NCBI RefSeq assembly: GCF_965638725.1
Contig: NC_134949.1
Location: 83,234,017-83,298,016 of the forward strand
From: Aptenodytes patagonicus
Taxonomy: Eukaryota; Chordata; Aves; Sphenisciformes; Spheniscidae
DNA: 64,000 bases
Reading direction: 5' to 3'
How positions within the stretch are numbered: the stretch's first letter is position 1; each line of letters begins with the position of its first letter. Below the pieces are notes generated by a model, which saw only the letters and a program-made list of their open reading frames with translations, did no database searches and was not told the origin of the DNA. A program made the translations under genes and the position numbers. This document shows, piece by piece, positions 1-12,424 of the stretch.

Positions 1-1519
1 TAACTCTGTATTAAAAAAGAAAAGAATTAAAAAATATTACTTAAAAGCAAGAAATCTTGCGTATAACAAACTGAGAATAAGTCATCAAACAAAACAAGAA
101 AAGCCCCTTATTCAAATATTCAAGAAGCATTTCTAGGGCATGATTCACCTACTCCTAAGGTAGACATCTAAAATAGGTCAGATGAGTCACTGCCTAACAG
201 TGTCCATTTCTCTCCAGTGACTGTGAAGGGAGCCCAGACCATAACTCAGATGGAGACATCCATATTGCGGCTATTGAGATGCGGGCAGACAAACACCAGC
301 CCCAGCCTTCACCCAGATTGCCTGCCTCAAATGCACCCCAGTTTCTGCAGGAACTACCCCGCAGAAGCAGGCCCTTGACGGGAGGGGAGCGAAAGCTCTG
401 CCTGGTGCCTTCGATTGCTTGCCTGCCCTTTTCCGGCTTTCTCAAGAAAAGCATTCAATGAGGGCTGCTGCAGCAAGCGGGCAGAGCTCTTCTGTCCCAC
501 ACCTCCCCTCAAGAACTAAGAGGTTTTGGATGAAGTGGGAAAAGAGAATTAAAAAGTGTTTTCCTACCCCCTCTTCCCTGTGAATACAGGGGTCAGTCTG
601 CTCATCCTAAATTTTCTTTCCACTTAGATATATTCAGAATGAGACAGAAGTTTCAAAATCAGAAGACAGTTCAAAAGCTCTATTTGATCTTTATTAAAAT
701 ACGTATTTTCAGAATTGGGGGTCAATTTCATGATATACTTTTGACAGGCTCATGGAGTTTTTTTCTGTAGCTTCTTGAGGAAATAAGGCTTTTCTATCGC
801 ACTGTCAGTCCCCCATTAGTCACTTAGGAACCAACTGGCTCATTTCAATAAAATTTAACATGCACATAAGAGGAATCAAAGATGAGCATGCTCCTGTAGC
901 CAGAGACCAGCAGCTGGGTACAGCAGAGAGCTCTTACTGACACCCCCATGGGAGGATCATCAGGGAGAGACTGGCCCTTATCCATGTTGTTTGGCAGTTT
1001 ATGTAATGTGTTGTCCAGGCAGCAGGTCAGTCCCTAAACAGGACACTGAATCTGTTGGGAACGTGGGAGGGACATCAGGATGATTTGGGGGGAAAGGGCT
1101 GCTGGGAAGAGGGAGCGCTAATAAGCTTCTTTTCTTCAGGCTGAAATAACCAACAGCAGAACGTGCCACTTTTGTAATAAAGTATTAATGGGAATATTGG
1201 TAATAATGAGCTAACTATATACTGTTTGGGGTCTTTAGACTGTGAGGATTTGGTTCTGTAACACTGCACATGACCAGGATTTCCACCGCTGTCCACTGAA
1301 GTAGCTGATACAAGGACTGTCAAGAACCAAATGTGGGGCTAGATAACTCCAACTGAGCCTGGAAGCTGGTGCTCCTAAAATGATGGAGAGGACTTACACC
1401 TGTTTTTTGGTAGCCCTTCCTCTCTAGGAGTTCCTGAAACGCTCGCATCCCATAGAACGTGGGAACCTCTGCCTCCTAAGAGAATTTCCAAAGCAGATTA
1501 CCAGAAATTAATCAGAAAT
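1..1519. other. Intergenic, nothing recognised
   Basis: Mostly AT-rich unique-looking sequence. I see no reading frame with a recognisable protein, no RNA gene and no clear repeat. Short open frames here (up to about 85 codons) have no recognisable domain and look like chance. Confidence 0.5.
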
Positions 1520-1940
1520 AAATTAACTTCTCCTATGAAGAAAGGCTGAAAGAGTTGGGGTTGTTCAGCCTGGAGAAGAGAAGGCTCTGGGGAGACCTTG
1601 TTGTGGCCTTTCAATATGTAGAAGGGGCTTATAAGAAAGATGGAGAGAGACTCTTTGCCAGGGCCTGTAGTGACGGACAAGGGGGAACAGTTTTAAACTG
1701 AAAGAGGGTAGGTTTAGATTAGATATAAGGAATAAATTTTTTACAATGAGGACGGTGAGACACCGGAACAGGCTGCCCAGAGAAGTTGTGGATGCCCCAT
1801 CCCTGGAAGTGTTCAAGGTCAGGTTGGACGGGGCTTTGAGCAACCTGATCTAGTTGAAGATGTCCCTGCCCATGGCAGGAGGGGTGGACTAGGTGGTCTT
1901 TGAAGGTCCCTTCCGACCCAAACCATTCTGTGACCCTATG
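1520..1940 (+). mobile_element. CR1 LINE, 3' end fragment
   Basis: A 5'-truncated CR1 retrotransposon in plus orientation. It shows the end of the reverse-transcriptase reading frame (pattern like 'gttcagcctggagaagagaa', then 'aggctgcccagagaagttgt' and 'ggatgccccatccctggaag'), followed by the short 3' UTR and the tail 'ccattctgtgaccctatg'. Several indels interrupt the frame, so it is inactive. This 3' sequence is typical of bird CR1 families. Confidence 0.93.
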
Positions 1941-2039
1941 AGCACCTGAGGAGAGAGTTAATTTTCCTGAACCTGGGAATTCAGGACAACCCCCAGAAAG
2001 CAAGGACGACGGTTTCCTGGCAGGGCTGGGAGGTAAGAG

Positions 2040-2300
2040 GAGTGAACTGCACATGCCAGTTCCTGCGCTTGGCAGGGCCTGGGGGCCTGGCACCCGTGCT
2101 CCCAGCACCTGGGCCGGCAGGGCCCCCCGCGCCCACGCAGCACCCTCACTCGGCCCCGGCAAGCGTCCCAGCCAACCCCCACCGCAGGCGAGCCGCTGGG
2201 GCTCGGGAAGGGCGTACCCGGGCTGGGGGCTGCGGGGCAGCAGCACGCGGCTGGAGAGAAGCGAGAAGCCACCACTGAAACTACGCAGGGGAACAGCAAG
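2040..2300. other. GC-rich patch
   Basis: About 260 bases with far higher GC and more CpG than the flanks. Open frames on both strands here are a by-product of composition. No start-codon context, domain or splice structure persuades me that it is coding. It could be a small CpG island or an insert from a GC-rich repeat. Confidence 0.5.
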
Positions 2301-2374
2301 CAGCCCGGCTGGTCCAGGCAGGGAGCATGGGCACGGGAGCACATCTGTAGCGATAAGAGGGTCGGAAAACAGTC

Positions 2375-2680
2375 TCTAGGGAGAAGCGGGGGAACTGGGT
2401 TTGTTGAGTCTGGAGGAGAAGGCTGGAAGTAGGGCAGGACATAATAACGCAGTTGCAGTGCATGAGAGGTTGTTATTAAGAGAGGCAGTGATTACATTGC
2501 TGGAAGGACAAAGATAAGATCTAATCGGCTTAATTTTCAGGAAAGAAAAGAAGAAAGGAAGAAAGAAAAAGGCTAGATGTTGCAAAAGCTTTCTCTGAGT
2601 AAGGCAGCGCTAGAAGAGATTACCTAGGGAGGTTGTGAAACCCACTTCACCGGAAGTTGTAAGAAGTTAACCAAATGTCA
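2375..2680 (+). mobile_element. Ancient CR1/L3-like LINE fragment
   Basis: A strongly diverged LINE 3' segment. Landmarks in order are 'gggtttgttgagtctggagg', a TTATTAAGAG stretch, 'taatcggcttaattttcagg' and 'gattacctagggaggttgtg'. This order matches the 3' end of the older amniote CR1/L3 type rather than the younger bird CR1 copies. A purine-rich (GAAA)n-like stretch (about 2541-2570) lies inside it. Orientation plus. Boundaries are approximate. Confidence 0.65.
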
Positions 2681-2689
2681 CCATGCTCT

Positions 2690-4440
2690 CTCAGTAGAGG
2701 ACGGACCGCCATGCTATTTCTCAGCCTTTGGAAAGTAAAAGACCATCTAACCTTTTCAAAAATAAAATTAAAAAAATCCGTACGTATCATATGGGTCATT
2801 AAATGTATGGGTGATAAATAAACAGTTTAGCATTTGGATAAAAAAACTACTATAGTTTTACAAAACCTAATTTTACTACTACAAATGCAAGCATTTAAAT
2901 TCAAAATATCATTTGGATAGCAAACTTTGATCTTTCCTCTCAAAGAAATTGCCTTGCAGTTCTTGAGCTGGTAAATGCTGGCAAGATCTTTTAGCACTAT
3001 TTCTGTCATACAAGTTACCTCATCGCACCTCCTTTCTGCTACCAACCTTTCTCCTCTGTTATCTCCTGCTCCCACGTAGCGACCTGCAGGGTTGTGTCCT
3101 GCAGAGAAGCACTGGCTACTTCTGTGTTCTTTGGGGCACTTTTGTTCCTATTGAAATGCTTGTGGGCTGGGCCAATCTCACAGCAAGATTATACAGTCAT
3201 CTCTCCACCATCTTAGGTTATGAGGCCACAGGATACTTTAGGCACTGGAAAAAAACAGATCGTATGGTTCTTTTGGGACCCACCGTAGAGCAGAATACTC
3301 CCAACATATAGAGTATACTGAGGCATGCAGACCTTCCCAGTCCATCAGGGGATATTAAGTCCATCAGGACATCTTAACTCCATTACCTAAAGGACACAGA
3401 GTTAGGGAGGTTTTCTTGAGATGCTGCATGGGTGTCTAATGTTAATCATCTAATCAGATGCTGAGTTCAGTCCGGCCTTTCGCCACCGAATGGTCCCACT
3501 ACCAGTAACTCCGCTAAGCTTGGCCAGCCAACCGGCTAATGCTAATAGCACAGCTGGTTAGGGCTATGTGCTGACTGGGCAGCTTGCTGGCAGTCCCTGG
3601 ACAGTACTAGGAGGTTGTTCCTCAGTCCATCCCATGCAGAGAAGTGTAAACTACCCTGACACTGCCAAACCATCTCCTCTGCTGGGAAATATGCTGCAGT
3701 GACACTGGAATGACTAAATGGGCTTGGTAGAGCTTAGTGACTCTGGCTCATAGCGATTTGGGTGATTTGGTGAGACACTTGTCTCACCAGTGCTTCGATA
3801 TCCACATAGCTTGTGAGCTCAGGCACAGTGCTACATGAAAACACAGGTAGCCCACATCTGTTGGGTACACAGGATAAAAGGTCCTCTGGGAGATGGAAAT
3901 TTTGGGGAGTGTGGTGCAGGTTGTACTGCAAAGCTCCACTCTCAGGACCAGCACAGGGTCAGCAGTGATGACGCTGAGCCACAGCTTATAAGCCCTGCTG
4001 GGTCTGATCTGACTCTGTGGGGAGCCATTCAGGTGCCTCTGCAGTTGTTCCCCAAAACTTCTGGCTCCATCAGGGCACATTAGCTTGGGCTCTTCACCAT
4101 GTGTTTCCAGACCCAAGATGACTCTGAAACAATCTGGGCATATTCCTACTCATAAACCCTATGAGGATAAGATGGGCCTTCTCAGAGTCAGCTCTGGTAC
4201 CTCTGAACTTCAGGGATAGCATATCCACAAACTAGATAAGCTACCTAGACACATTAGAGTTAGCTCATTTCATTAGCACTGAAAGAGAATTTTGAGTGTT
4301 CGAAGTCATGTACAGATATTATCTACTGAGGACATCACGCCTTTGCAAAATAGACTGGGGAGTAAGATTTATTATTGTTTTACGATGAACATACCAGCCT
4401 AGAAAAAGGCAAGCACACTGGTCAAGGTCTCTGGAAGTAC
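2690..4440. other. Intergenic, nothing recognised
   Basis: I see no gene, RNA or recognisable repeat. A minus-strand open frame of about 110 codons at 3784-4116 has no recognisable domain and is probably chance. Confidence 0.45.
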
Positions 4441-4454
4441 GTGTCCAGTTCTTA

Positions 4455-4600
4455 TGTCTGCTTCTGGCCTGATGGGCTGCTTTGTGCAAGTCTCTTCACC
4501 CACCACTGTCTTCCCCATCTTGGTTCTCTCCACTTGTATAACAGTGGCATGCAGTTGCCACATGTTGGTGAGAGGCACTATATAAAACAGAGATATAATG
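4455..4600 (+). mobile_element. MIR-like SINE (ancient)
   Basis: The order of short landmarks matches the core and 3' part of amniote MIR SINEs: 'gtgcaagtctcttcaccc' for the GGGCAAGTCACTTAACC box, 'cttccccatctt' for the TTTCCCCATCTG box, 'cacttgtataacagtggcat' for the AAAATGGGG region, and 'gaggcactatataaa' for the GGCGCTATATAAA end. Heavily diverged, plus orientation. Confidence 0.55.
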
Positions 4601-4789
4601 ATGAAGGCTATAAGAGAACTGGTGGCAGATGGAAGATGAGAACCCATGAATTCCAGGCTGCAAGCTCTCGACCCAAGGATCCTTCATCTGAAGAATCGCT
4701 TCATGGCTTTCACTCCCATAAATGCTGTTCTTCGTGTGGTGTTTGGGGGAATAATCATATCTGATGAGGTTTTTTCCCCCTCTATTCCA

Positions 4790-5260
4790 GCTGATGATGA
4801 CGTTGCCCCAGCTGAAAATAAGGAGACCCATCATCTAAAAACTCATAAGAAAATGAACACGCTTTGACCTTTACATTCACCAACAGAGAACCCAGATGGG
4901 AGAGAAACCCCTTAGGTGCTGTGACCGTGGAAAGGGTTTTGATGGGAATTCTGACCTGACTCAGCATCAGCTGGTTCACACTGGGGAGAAGCCTGATCTG
5001 TATGCTCCTTGTGGATAGAGCTGGAGCCAGGATTCATCCCTTACTCAGCATCAATGAACCCACCTCAGCAAGAAATCAACACCTGAATGGAGCGTGGTCA
5101 CTGTGAGTCCTGCAGGGCAGGCATTCACTCCTGCACCAGAGATAGGATAAAGGCAAAAATATCCAAGGCACTGTTGGGAGTCTTGCAGGGAATATGAGGC
5201 ACAACCCCAAACACTACAGAGAAGAATCTGACAATGCTCCAGTGCAGTGGGGTAAGAGTG
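4790..5260 (+). pseudogene. Decayed C2H2 zinc-finger coding relic
   Basis: One frame shows tandem C2H2 finger architecture with the linker intact: 'HHLKTHKK', then 'THT/TQMGEKP'-like linker, 'CCDRGKGFDGNSDLTQHQ', 'LVHTGEKPDLYAPCG', then 'SWSQDSSLTQHQ' and 'THLSKKS'. The finger pattern (Cys pair, GK-F, L-x2-H, TGEKP) is clear. However, in-frame stops fall after CG (TAG near 5016) and inside the second QHQ-x-TH helix (TGA near 5056), another stop precedes the DLYIHQQ block, and the second zinc-binding Cys is Arg in one finger. A third degenerate finger-like block ('RHNPKHYREE', 'QWGKSG') follows near 5200-5260. No KRAB or SCAN domain is seen upstream. It is therefore a pseudogene or fossil exon of a poly-zinc-finger transcription factor; the parent gene cannot be named. 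Confidence 0.8.
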
Positions 5261-8200
5261 GTTGGATGTGAGTACCCTACTAAGATGATAGGCCTTGGGA
5301 GGTCATGTTGTTTTTGTGAGAATCACTAAGGAGGGAGGAGGACGTCAAGGGAAGGGGGAACCTTGAAGTGGTGAGAGAGAAAGAGAAGAGGTAAAAAAAG
5401 GAGCAGGGTGCGTGGAGTCAAACGGCATCTTTGGGGTGTTAAGAGAGCTATCTGGGTGCTGGGTTGGGAGTTAACTTGGGCATCTGGAGCACCTGCCCAA
5501 AACAGAAAGAAGGTAACTTTATCCTTGTTCTGTTCTGAGAAAGCATAGTACAACATATTCTAGAGTTATTATGAATCATTATTTGCACTTCATTAGTCAC
5601 TGTTAGCTGTAGCCTGTAAGTACTTCAGATCCTAGACTACGCAAGACCTTACAGGGTTTGTTTCCCTCACCTTCTGTCCCTTGACAGAGGTCAAACATCT
5701 AGATCTCATATCCACCGACTTATAGTTGTGGCAAGCTAACCTTTAAACAACTTTTTGGTCTTTGTTTCTTTATGCTCTCAGATGCTTTGGGGACTGCAAC
5801 TCACCTGTCCCAGGAGATGCGAAAATTTCAGAAGAGACAGAAGAGGCTCTCACTGTGACAAATGCACTGTGAGCACAGGACAAGGATGTGGTCCCTACCT
5901 CAGCCAGTTTACAATCTAAGCCCCCAATGTAACGTAGCAAGGTTTTTTCCTAAGGTAGAAAAACCACTCTTTTTATAGGGTCATTCTGCTTTTATGTTTT
6001 ACTTGCAGTATTATTCTTGTGCCATTCTTAATTAAATGCAAAGAAAACTAAAAATATCACACAGTGTGAATCACAAAAAATGCCCTTTTTGTGTTAAGGA
6101 CAAAAGCTTACTTCATGAAAAATGTGCCTTTGCTCATATGAAACAATCCTGCTTCAGTCTGCCCTTCCAACAATAGCATCATAGCTCCAGACAAACAGTA
6201 CTTCCCCACCCCTGTGTGGATGGTCGTATTTTTCTGCAAGCTCACATCCATCTTTACAACCCATCATATGGGAAAGGTTTTATTTCCCATGACTGAGGGG
6301 AGTGAGGGGCATGGGGAATCCTCTCCTGGTATAAAACGGGCCAACATTGCAGAGGTGATTTCAGGAACATGTGCTCACTTTTCTGTTATTAAATTTGTGG
6401 GCCATTATAGGATTCATGGTAAGTTTCAGGCCTTCAGGAAAGCCACCGTGGATGGCCTAGCTGGGTTTTGGTCTTGTGCTACCATGGACCAGAAGAGAAC
6501 ATGCATTTTCAAGGCCTAACAAGGTCACTGATATTAAGGATCAGAAACTAGGTGAGAGTTGGGTTACAGTAAGGGTTTGGTCTCACAGAAGATGTCTGTG
6601 ACCAGGGCTGTGCTGTCCAGGTAGACCCTGCCAAGTTACGTTACCCTGGGCCAACACAGTGCAGGTGTTTTGGGGAACCATAGCATTAATCTCATTGCAA
6701 TTTTTGAAGTAGGGTGAGGCTTCATTGACGTATAGTTAGGATTGGATGTTGAGGATGGCAGGATGGGGTGGGAGATAAAGGGCCAAACTTAGCTCTGCTT
6801 CTGCAGGGTAGGGGAGGAAGAGGGATCCGGCAAAGCCCAGAGGAGAGGGGTTTCTCCTGTTGCTGGCAGGAATGGGAGAAGTAACTGTTGCGCTACAGGA
6901 GAGGGTATCCCAGGCAGTAGGATTTGATTCCGGTGCCCAACAACCCCTCTCTGTCTGGGCAAAGACTAGGGACTGTTTCTTTGGGCTAGAGCTGATCTCC
7001 ACCATCCACAGACCCGGAGTAAGCAGCCAGTCTGCAGCCCCACACATGTCCCTGCTGATGTGAGCCAGCTTGACTCGTGTGCCTTGAGCTGAATGAGGGG
7101 CTCTCGTTTCCTTCTGTGGCTAAAATCACAGAGATTTTATTTTTAAAAAGCTGAAACAATAATAACACGGTAGAGCTTTCTTGAACACTCTCACAGAAAG
7201 CCATAATAGTAATCCAGTGCAACTGCTTGCCCGAGCCTAACAAAAAATATCTGAGGGAGGAAAAGGTAGGCTGATTTTTAAACCTGCTGGTGTGACACTG
7301 TACAGACTTCACCGATGTACAGGAGCGTGTATAGCAGTATGGTATTTGTGTTAATGTTATCTCACCTGGACGCAGCCAGGAGACAGCGTCAGGAACAGCT
7401 TCCCAACAGGGGGCACTACGTCATTACATATAGAGGCCTGGAAACCTCCACCTCAAGGACTCGACCCGTGGGAAGACACTGAATGTGGAGGAAGGCACAT
7501 TTCATCTTTGTTTGTCCTCCTCTGCAAAAACTAAGCTGATGAAAAATTACTATGTTTAGCTCATCAAAAGTTACTCTATTATGCGTAATTATACCCACTG
7601 AAAAAGCCAAAACAAAACCCCCAAACCCTACATCCAGGTCGCAGGGAGAATTCTGAATTTCTGAAGTTTTAAGTGCTTGATTTCATGGCCATTCAAGAGT
7701 CTTTTAATACAAGCCAGGGACTTTTGTGTGCAATTTGTTAATTAACAGGGAATCATCTTTATTCGTGTATGGGACAGATTAATTTGTTTGTGGGCTGGAT
7801 TTTGTGTCTAGCCAACAAGAGGAAGGAAAGTGAAAGGCTGGTCTGAGTCATTACTACTTACCTATACCACAAGCAACAACACTTGGATGGACATTATCGT
7901 ATGAGGATCTCAGCTAGGAAGAAGTAGCTTCCTAGCACAGTGGTTTCTGAGTGAGCAGGGACGGGCAGGATGGGGTTGGAGCAGAGGCAGCGCTTCCGTT
8001 TCGAGCACAGGGGAAGGCTTCTGAATGTCAACCTCCCACCGGTGCTGCACACGCTAAGGTGCTGCAGCTGCCTGCATGGGTAAAAACCTGCACACGTGCA
8101 TGTGCAGTGCTTTCTGTATCCAGCTCCTACACAGCAAGATTTCAGGTTGAACCAGAGGACTATTTGGCAAGCCCCTTGAAGGCAGCACGCTTCTCCTTTC

Positions 8201-11200
8201 ATTTTTGCTCTCCATGCTCAATTTTGCTGAGGTCCTAAGTACAGTTCACTGTTTGAGCAGCTCTGGACTAGAATAAGATTGCCTGCAGTGATGTGACTTT
8301 GTCTATATTCCACCTTTCCCTTACAGTAATTTATTTCTAGAGCTCACAGTTAAGCAGAAACCCTGGAGAAATGACCACAGGGTAACTGGCCTACCTGAAT
8401 CTGAAGACAGCAGAAAGGAGGAATGATGTTTCCTAGTTGTTCTGGTAGCGAATTGATTTATTTGTTGTCAGCATCCTTTCTACAGAGGGCTTTGAGTGTC
8501 GTACACACACACCCCTAACAAGTTATTGCCATGAATTGCCATAATATATATGAGAAAAGTACAGAGGAAGACTCTGCTTAAGTTCTTGCCTTGGCAAATG
8601 GAGTGGAAGTATTTTAAGACCCCCAGTAGCCTTCTCCTGGGCTTCTCAAAGGATGCTGGGGGAAGAGAAAAGGAGAAAATAGCCATTGTCACCGATCCTC
8701 TCTGTTTAGGCCTTTTCTCACTCCTAAGAAAGGAGGGGAAACATCAGTGTGTGAGATCCAGGTAAAGGGCAAGGCTGTTAGAGACTCCAATCCAGCAATT
8801 ATCTGCATGTGTATGTGAAAGAGGGAGACGCCTGTATGGAGTGGGCTGAGAAACAATTTACTGCACCAAGACATAGCATTAGGACTCTGATTCAGGTTCG
8901 CACAGGATTTAGCTGTGTCTAATTGGAGCAGTTATCTTCTGCACAGCTGCCCTCCCTGCCCCTCTGCTGCCACCGTGCAGGAAGGACGGCTGGACACGAC
9001 ACTGGCAAATTCCCGTTTGCCTGTTTGCTGATGCTGATCTCCACTGACTTCCTCCATCCCAAGAGGCCAAGTTCACAGGCCATCCACCCCTCCAGTCTGC
9101 AGGGAGAATTTGATTCTTAAACGTCCGTAGGATCAAGAGTACTGCAGGAGTAAAGAGAGGAAACGATACCTTTAAAGTATTGAGGCTATGAATTACAGCC
9201 ACGTAGCCAGAGCTCTGGATGGAGCCCCAGAAGAAAAAGAGCACATAAGAGCAAAGCTGTTAGCAAATTAGTCTCCTATTCAGGGGAGGCAATACTCAAG
9301 ACGGGGCTCTTAAGAACTGGATCCCAGTCAGACAGCTGCAGAGGCATCGCTGCAGCCTCACCGCCTGGACCAGACTTTGCAATATCCTCAGGAAGCTGCT
9401 GCTCCCCTGTGCTGCAGCCCACAATGTTCTCAGCTATTCTCGCAGATCTTTGAAGGCCACGTGTATCTGAGATCACCAAAGGATTTGGGAAAAAATAGCT
9501 TTTTGCATTCCCCTTGCAGCATTCAGAATCACAAACACAGAAATTGAGAGCGCTGCAGGAAACCGAGAGCTGCCTCCTAAAGCCTCCCTGGGAGCTGCAA
9601 TGGAGGATTTCACTCTGTGAGAGGCACCTGCCAGGAGCAAGCAATAACTGGAGCATCCTTTGCATGTAGCATCTCAGTGGGGAGAAAACGTAAGCCCAAA
9701 GATTTCCTTAAAATTGTAACTGAGCGAGAAATTGCCTATGTCAATTGGTGTAAAAGAACAGCTGTTTGGAAAAGTTTGCATAACCAGCTACCATTAAGAT
9801 TTTTCAAAACTTGTTTGTGGTATTTCTGGATAGTAAGACCTATGTTGCGTACTCTGGATTACCAGGAATTAACACTTTTGATGATGGAGTAGAGGCAAAG
9901 CCCATTAAAAGCCTTCCTATCTTTCTCCTTGTCTGACTGCTCATTCCCCAACACAAACGTTTTTTTCTCCATAATGTGTTTTTGTCCTTTTGGAGGCATC
10001 TTAATAATATGTAGCACCATTTTTTAACCTGTTTTTGTTTTTAGGGTCCTTGTTTACAGATATTGCCTTGTATTTCTTAGTTACCTTTTGTGGATCCTCT
10101 TCAGGTAGCCCATGGACCTCCTGATGTGTGTGGACAACAGGCCAGAAATTACTGCAATAGTTTTATTCAGTGAAAGACACCTATTACCGACATTCGGTGT
10201 AAAGTACCAACGAATTCCCTCATTGCTGTTCTTGGTCATAAACCATCTTTTCCCTGCACTAGGTCCAAGCTTTACATTTTGGAAAAAAAGTGTATCTCAA
10301 GCTCATGTTATTTAGTTGCAGGGACACTTCCATATAGATCTCCATATATTAATCTGGTGGGAATAGGGCTTGAAAAGCCAATTATTCAACAGGAAGGAGT
10401 GTGATGTCATATTGCATTAGGTATATCAAATGCAATTTTTGCAATTTTGGCTGAGGAAAATCTTCCTAAAAATGTAAAAGCTTACTACTATTCCACTGAA
10501 AATGCAGTCACTGACTTGCCAAATACTATTGGTGAGCACGAAACAGGTCGCTTTGACCACAGTATGTATCCTTAAAGGTTGGGTAACTGCTTCAGAGAAT
10601 ATACTCCATTTAGTTATAGCTCCTTTTTCCCCCCAATATTTATTCAAAGGAGCTTCTTGCTTGTGCAAGAAGTCCATATTTTATTAAACTTGAATAAATG
10701 GATGTTTAATTGAATTGGACTAAGCTTTAAGCTAGTCCCTTCTGTCTTTTAAAACAGTATGTAAGGAAATAGATGTGAAGTTTTGGGTTGTGTTTTGCTG
10801 TAGCTAATCATATGAAATCCTGTGTAGGAGATAAGTTGTGGGGATTTTTCTTCTTCTTCTTCTTCTTTCTTCGGTTTGTACCTAATGCTATGAGCCGTTC
10901 ACAGCAGTTTGTCTTGCCTTCTGCTCAGCTGACAATATTTGCACCCTCAGCAAAAAAAAAAAAACATCTGAGACTATTTTGCCTGCTTTTGCTATTGGAG
11001 ACTGGCCGTTCCTAGCACCAATTCAACCAAGATCAGGAAAGGTCAAGGAAACCAGCATTTGCACATATGAAGCCCACACCTTTCTGGTGTGTAACTGGGA
11101 AAGCCCATCAGCATCCGCCAGGCCCACATCCACAAAGTAAGAACCACCTGCTTGCCTTTTAAAACAGGCAGTAGCTTATAATCAAGTGAATTGTTGGGCT

Positions 11201-12424
11201 ATGTCAGGCTAAAGGGATGTATGCAAACAAAAATATGCTTTTGCCACTTTACGCGGCTGACAGGCAGGGACTCTCCAGACAAGCCCTCACCCTCGTGCCT
11301 CTAACAGAGCAGCCTTTGTCCCTGTCAGTCTGAAGTCTTGTCCATTTGTCTAAATTTTCCGGGCAGCACCTGTAAGAAAATGGGGTTTAGCAAGCAACCC
11401 ATTTAGGACAATGGCCCAATTCGCACATCAGGCAACACCACTGCTATTATTTTGGAAGAAACTTGTACAACACACTAAATGGGCCATTCATTCTTAATCC
11501 ATCCTGCCAACGTAGATCTTCATAGTAACAGGTACGTAGTTCATCACGACATAAAACTATCACTCCGTGCACATATGTAGGTATCCATTTGGAGAAAGAG
11601 TCCTTACTGCTTTTTGTATGAAAAAAAATGGATGAGGTTGAATAAGGATTATAAAGATATATAATTTAAGTGGATTATTTTGCTCCTGGTTTTATTCTGT
11701 AAGAGCAAACAGAGTGTTGTGTCTAGGTCACTTCTTGGCTGCAGGCTAGTTGGGATTCCCAGGAGGGAAAGCAGGTGAGAATGAAATGGGGGAAGCCCAT
11801 TACAGTCTGTGACTGCTCTTCTCAGGATGTACATGCTCTTTGACAATACGGGTTATTGTCTCAGGGCTTTTGTTATTAACTCAGATCATGTCAACAATGC
11901 AGTTTTATAACTACTTTCGCATAGGAAAGCATCTCTAGCCATATCACCTGAAGGACTTCCCAGTTCTGTATTTTCCTAATCCTTTCTGGCATGCCCACCT
12001 ATTCCTGGACATATGCTAGAGCAAATTTCAGGAAAGATCCCAGAAATCAGTACTTGTCTGTGTGAAGTTCATAGTCTCTTTAATTCCTGGGATAAGTGAC
12101 AGCTCTGCCAGGCAACAGTAGGATTTCACCATTATAACTGCATCCACAACTGTCACTGAAGCAGTTTCTCAGATGAAAACAAGCCCAAACCCCTGTCAAT
12201 AATAAGGCTCTATTCAAGGTAGAAACAAAAAACGTGAGTGAACTGTGCAAATCTGACATTTTTTCCCCTTCTACTCCAGCATCTGCTGTAGCTCAACGAG
12301 GTACTAGCACCTACAAATCCAACAAGAGGAGGGGACCTGTGGTACCAGAGCTGAGCTGAGGTCTGAGTCTGCACTTCTCTCAATGTGCTGGAGAGGGGCC
12401 TGTGGAAACGCAGTGCTGGATTAT
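5261..12424. other. Intergenic, nothing recognised
   Basis: Seven kilobases without a supported gene. A short stretch near 5880-5930 ('ggtccctacctcagccagtt', 'acaatctaag') resembles a motif common in ancient amniote repeats, but it is too short to name. Other open frames (up to about 130 codons) show no domain, splice or compositional support. Confidence 0.45.
10846..10873. repeat. (TTC)n microsatellite
   Basis: A pure run of TTC/CTT trinucleotide units after a short T run. Simple-sequence repeat in non-coding DNA. Confidence 0.9.

Noticed and set aside
6214-6519. 101-codon open frame
   Set aside because: No domain, no splice or promoter context, ordinary length for chance in 64 kb.
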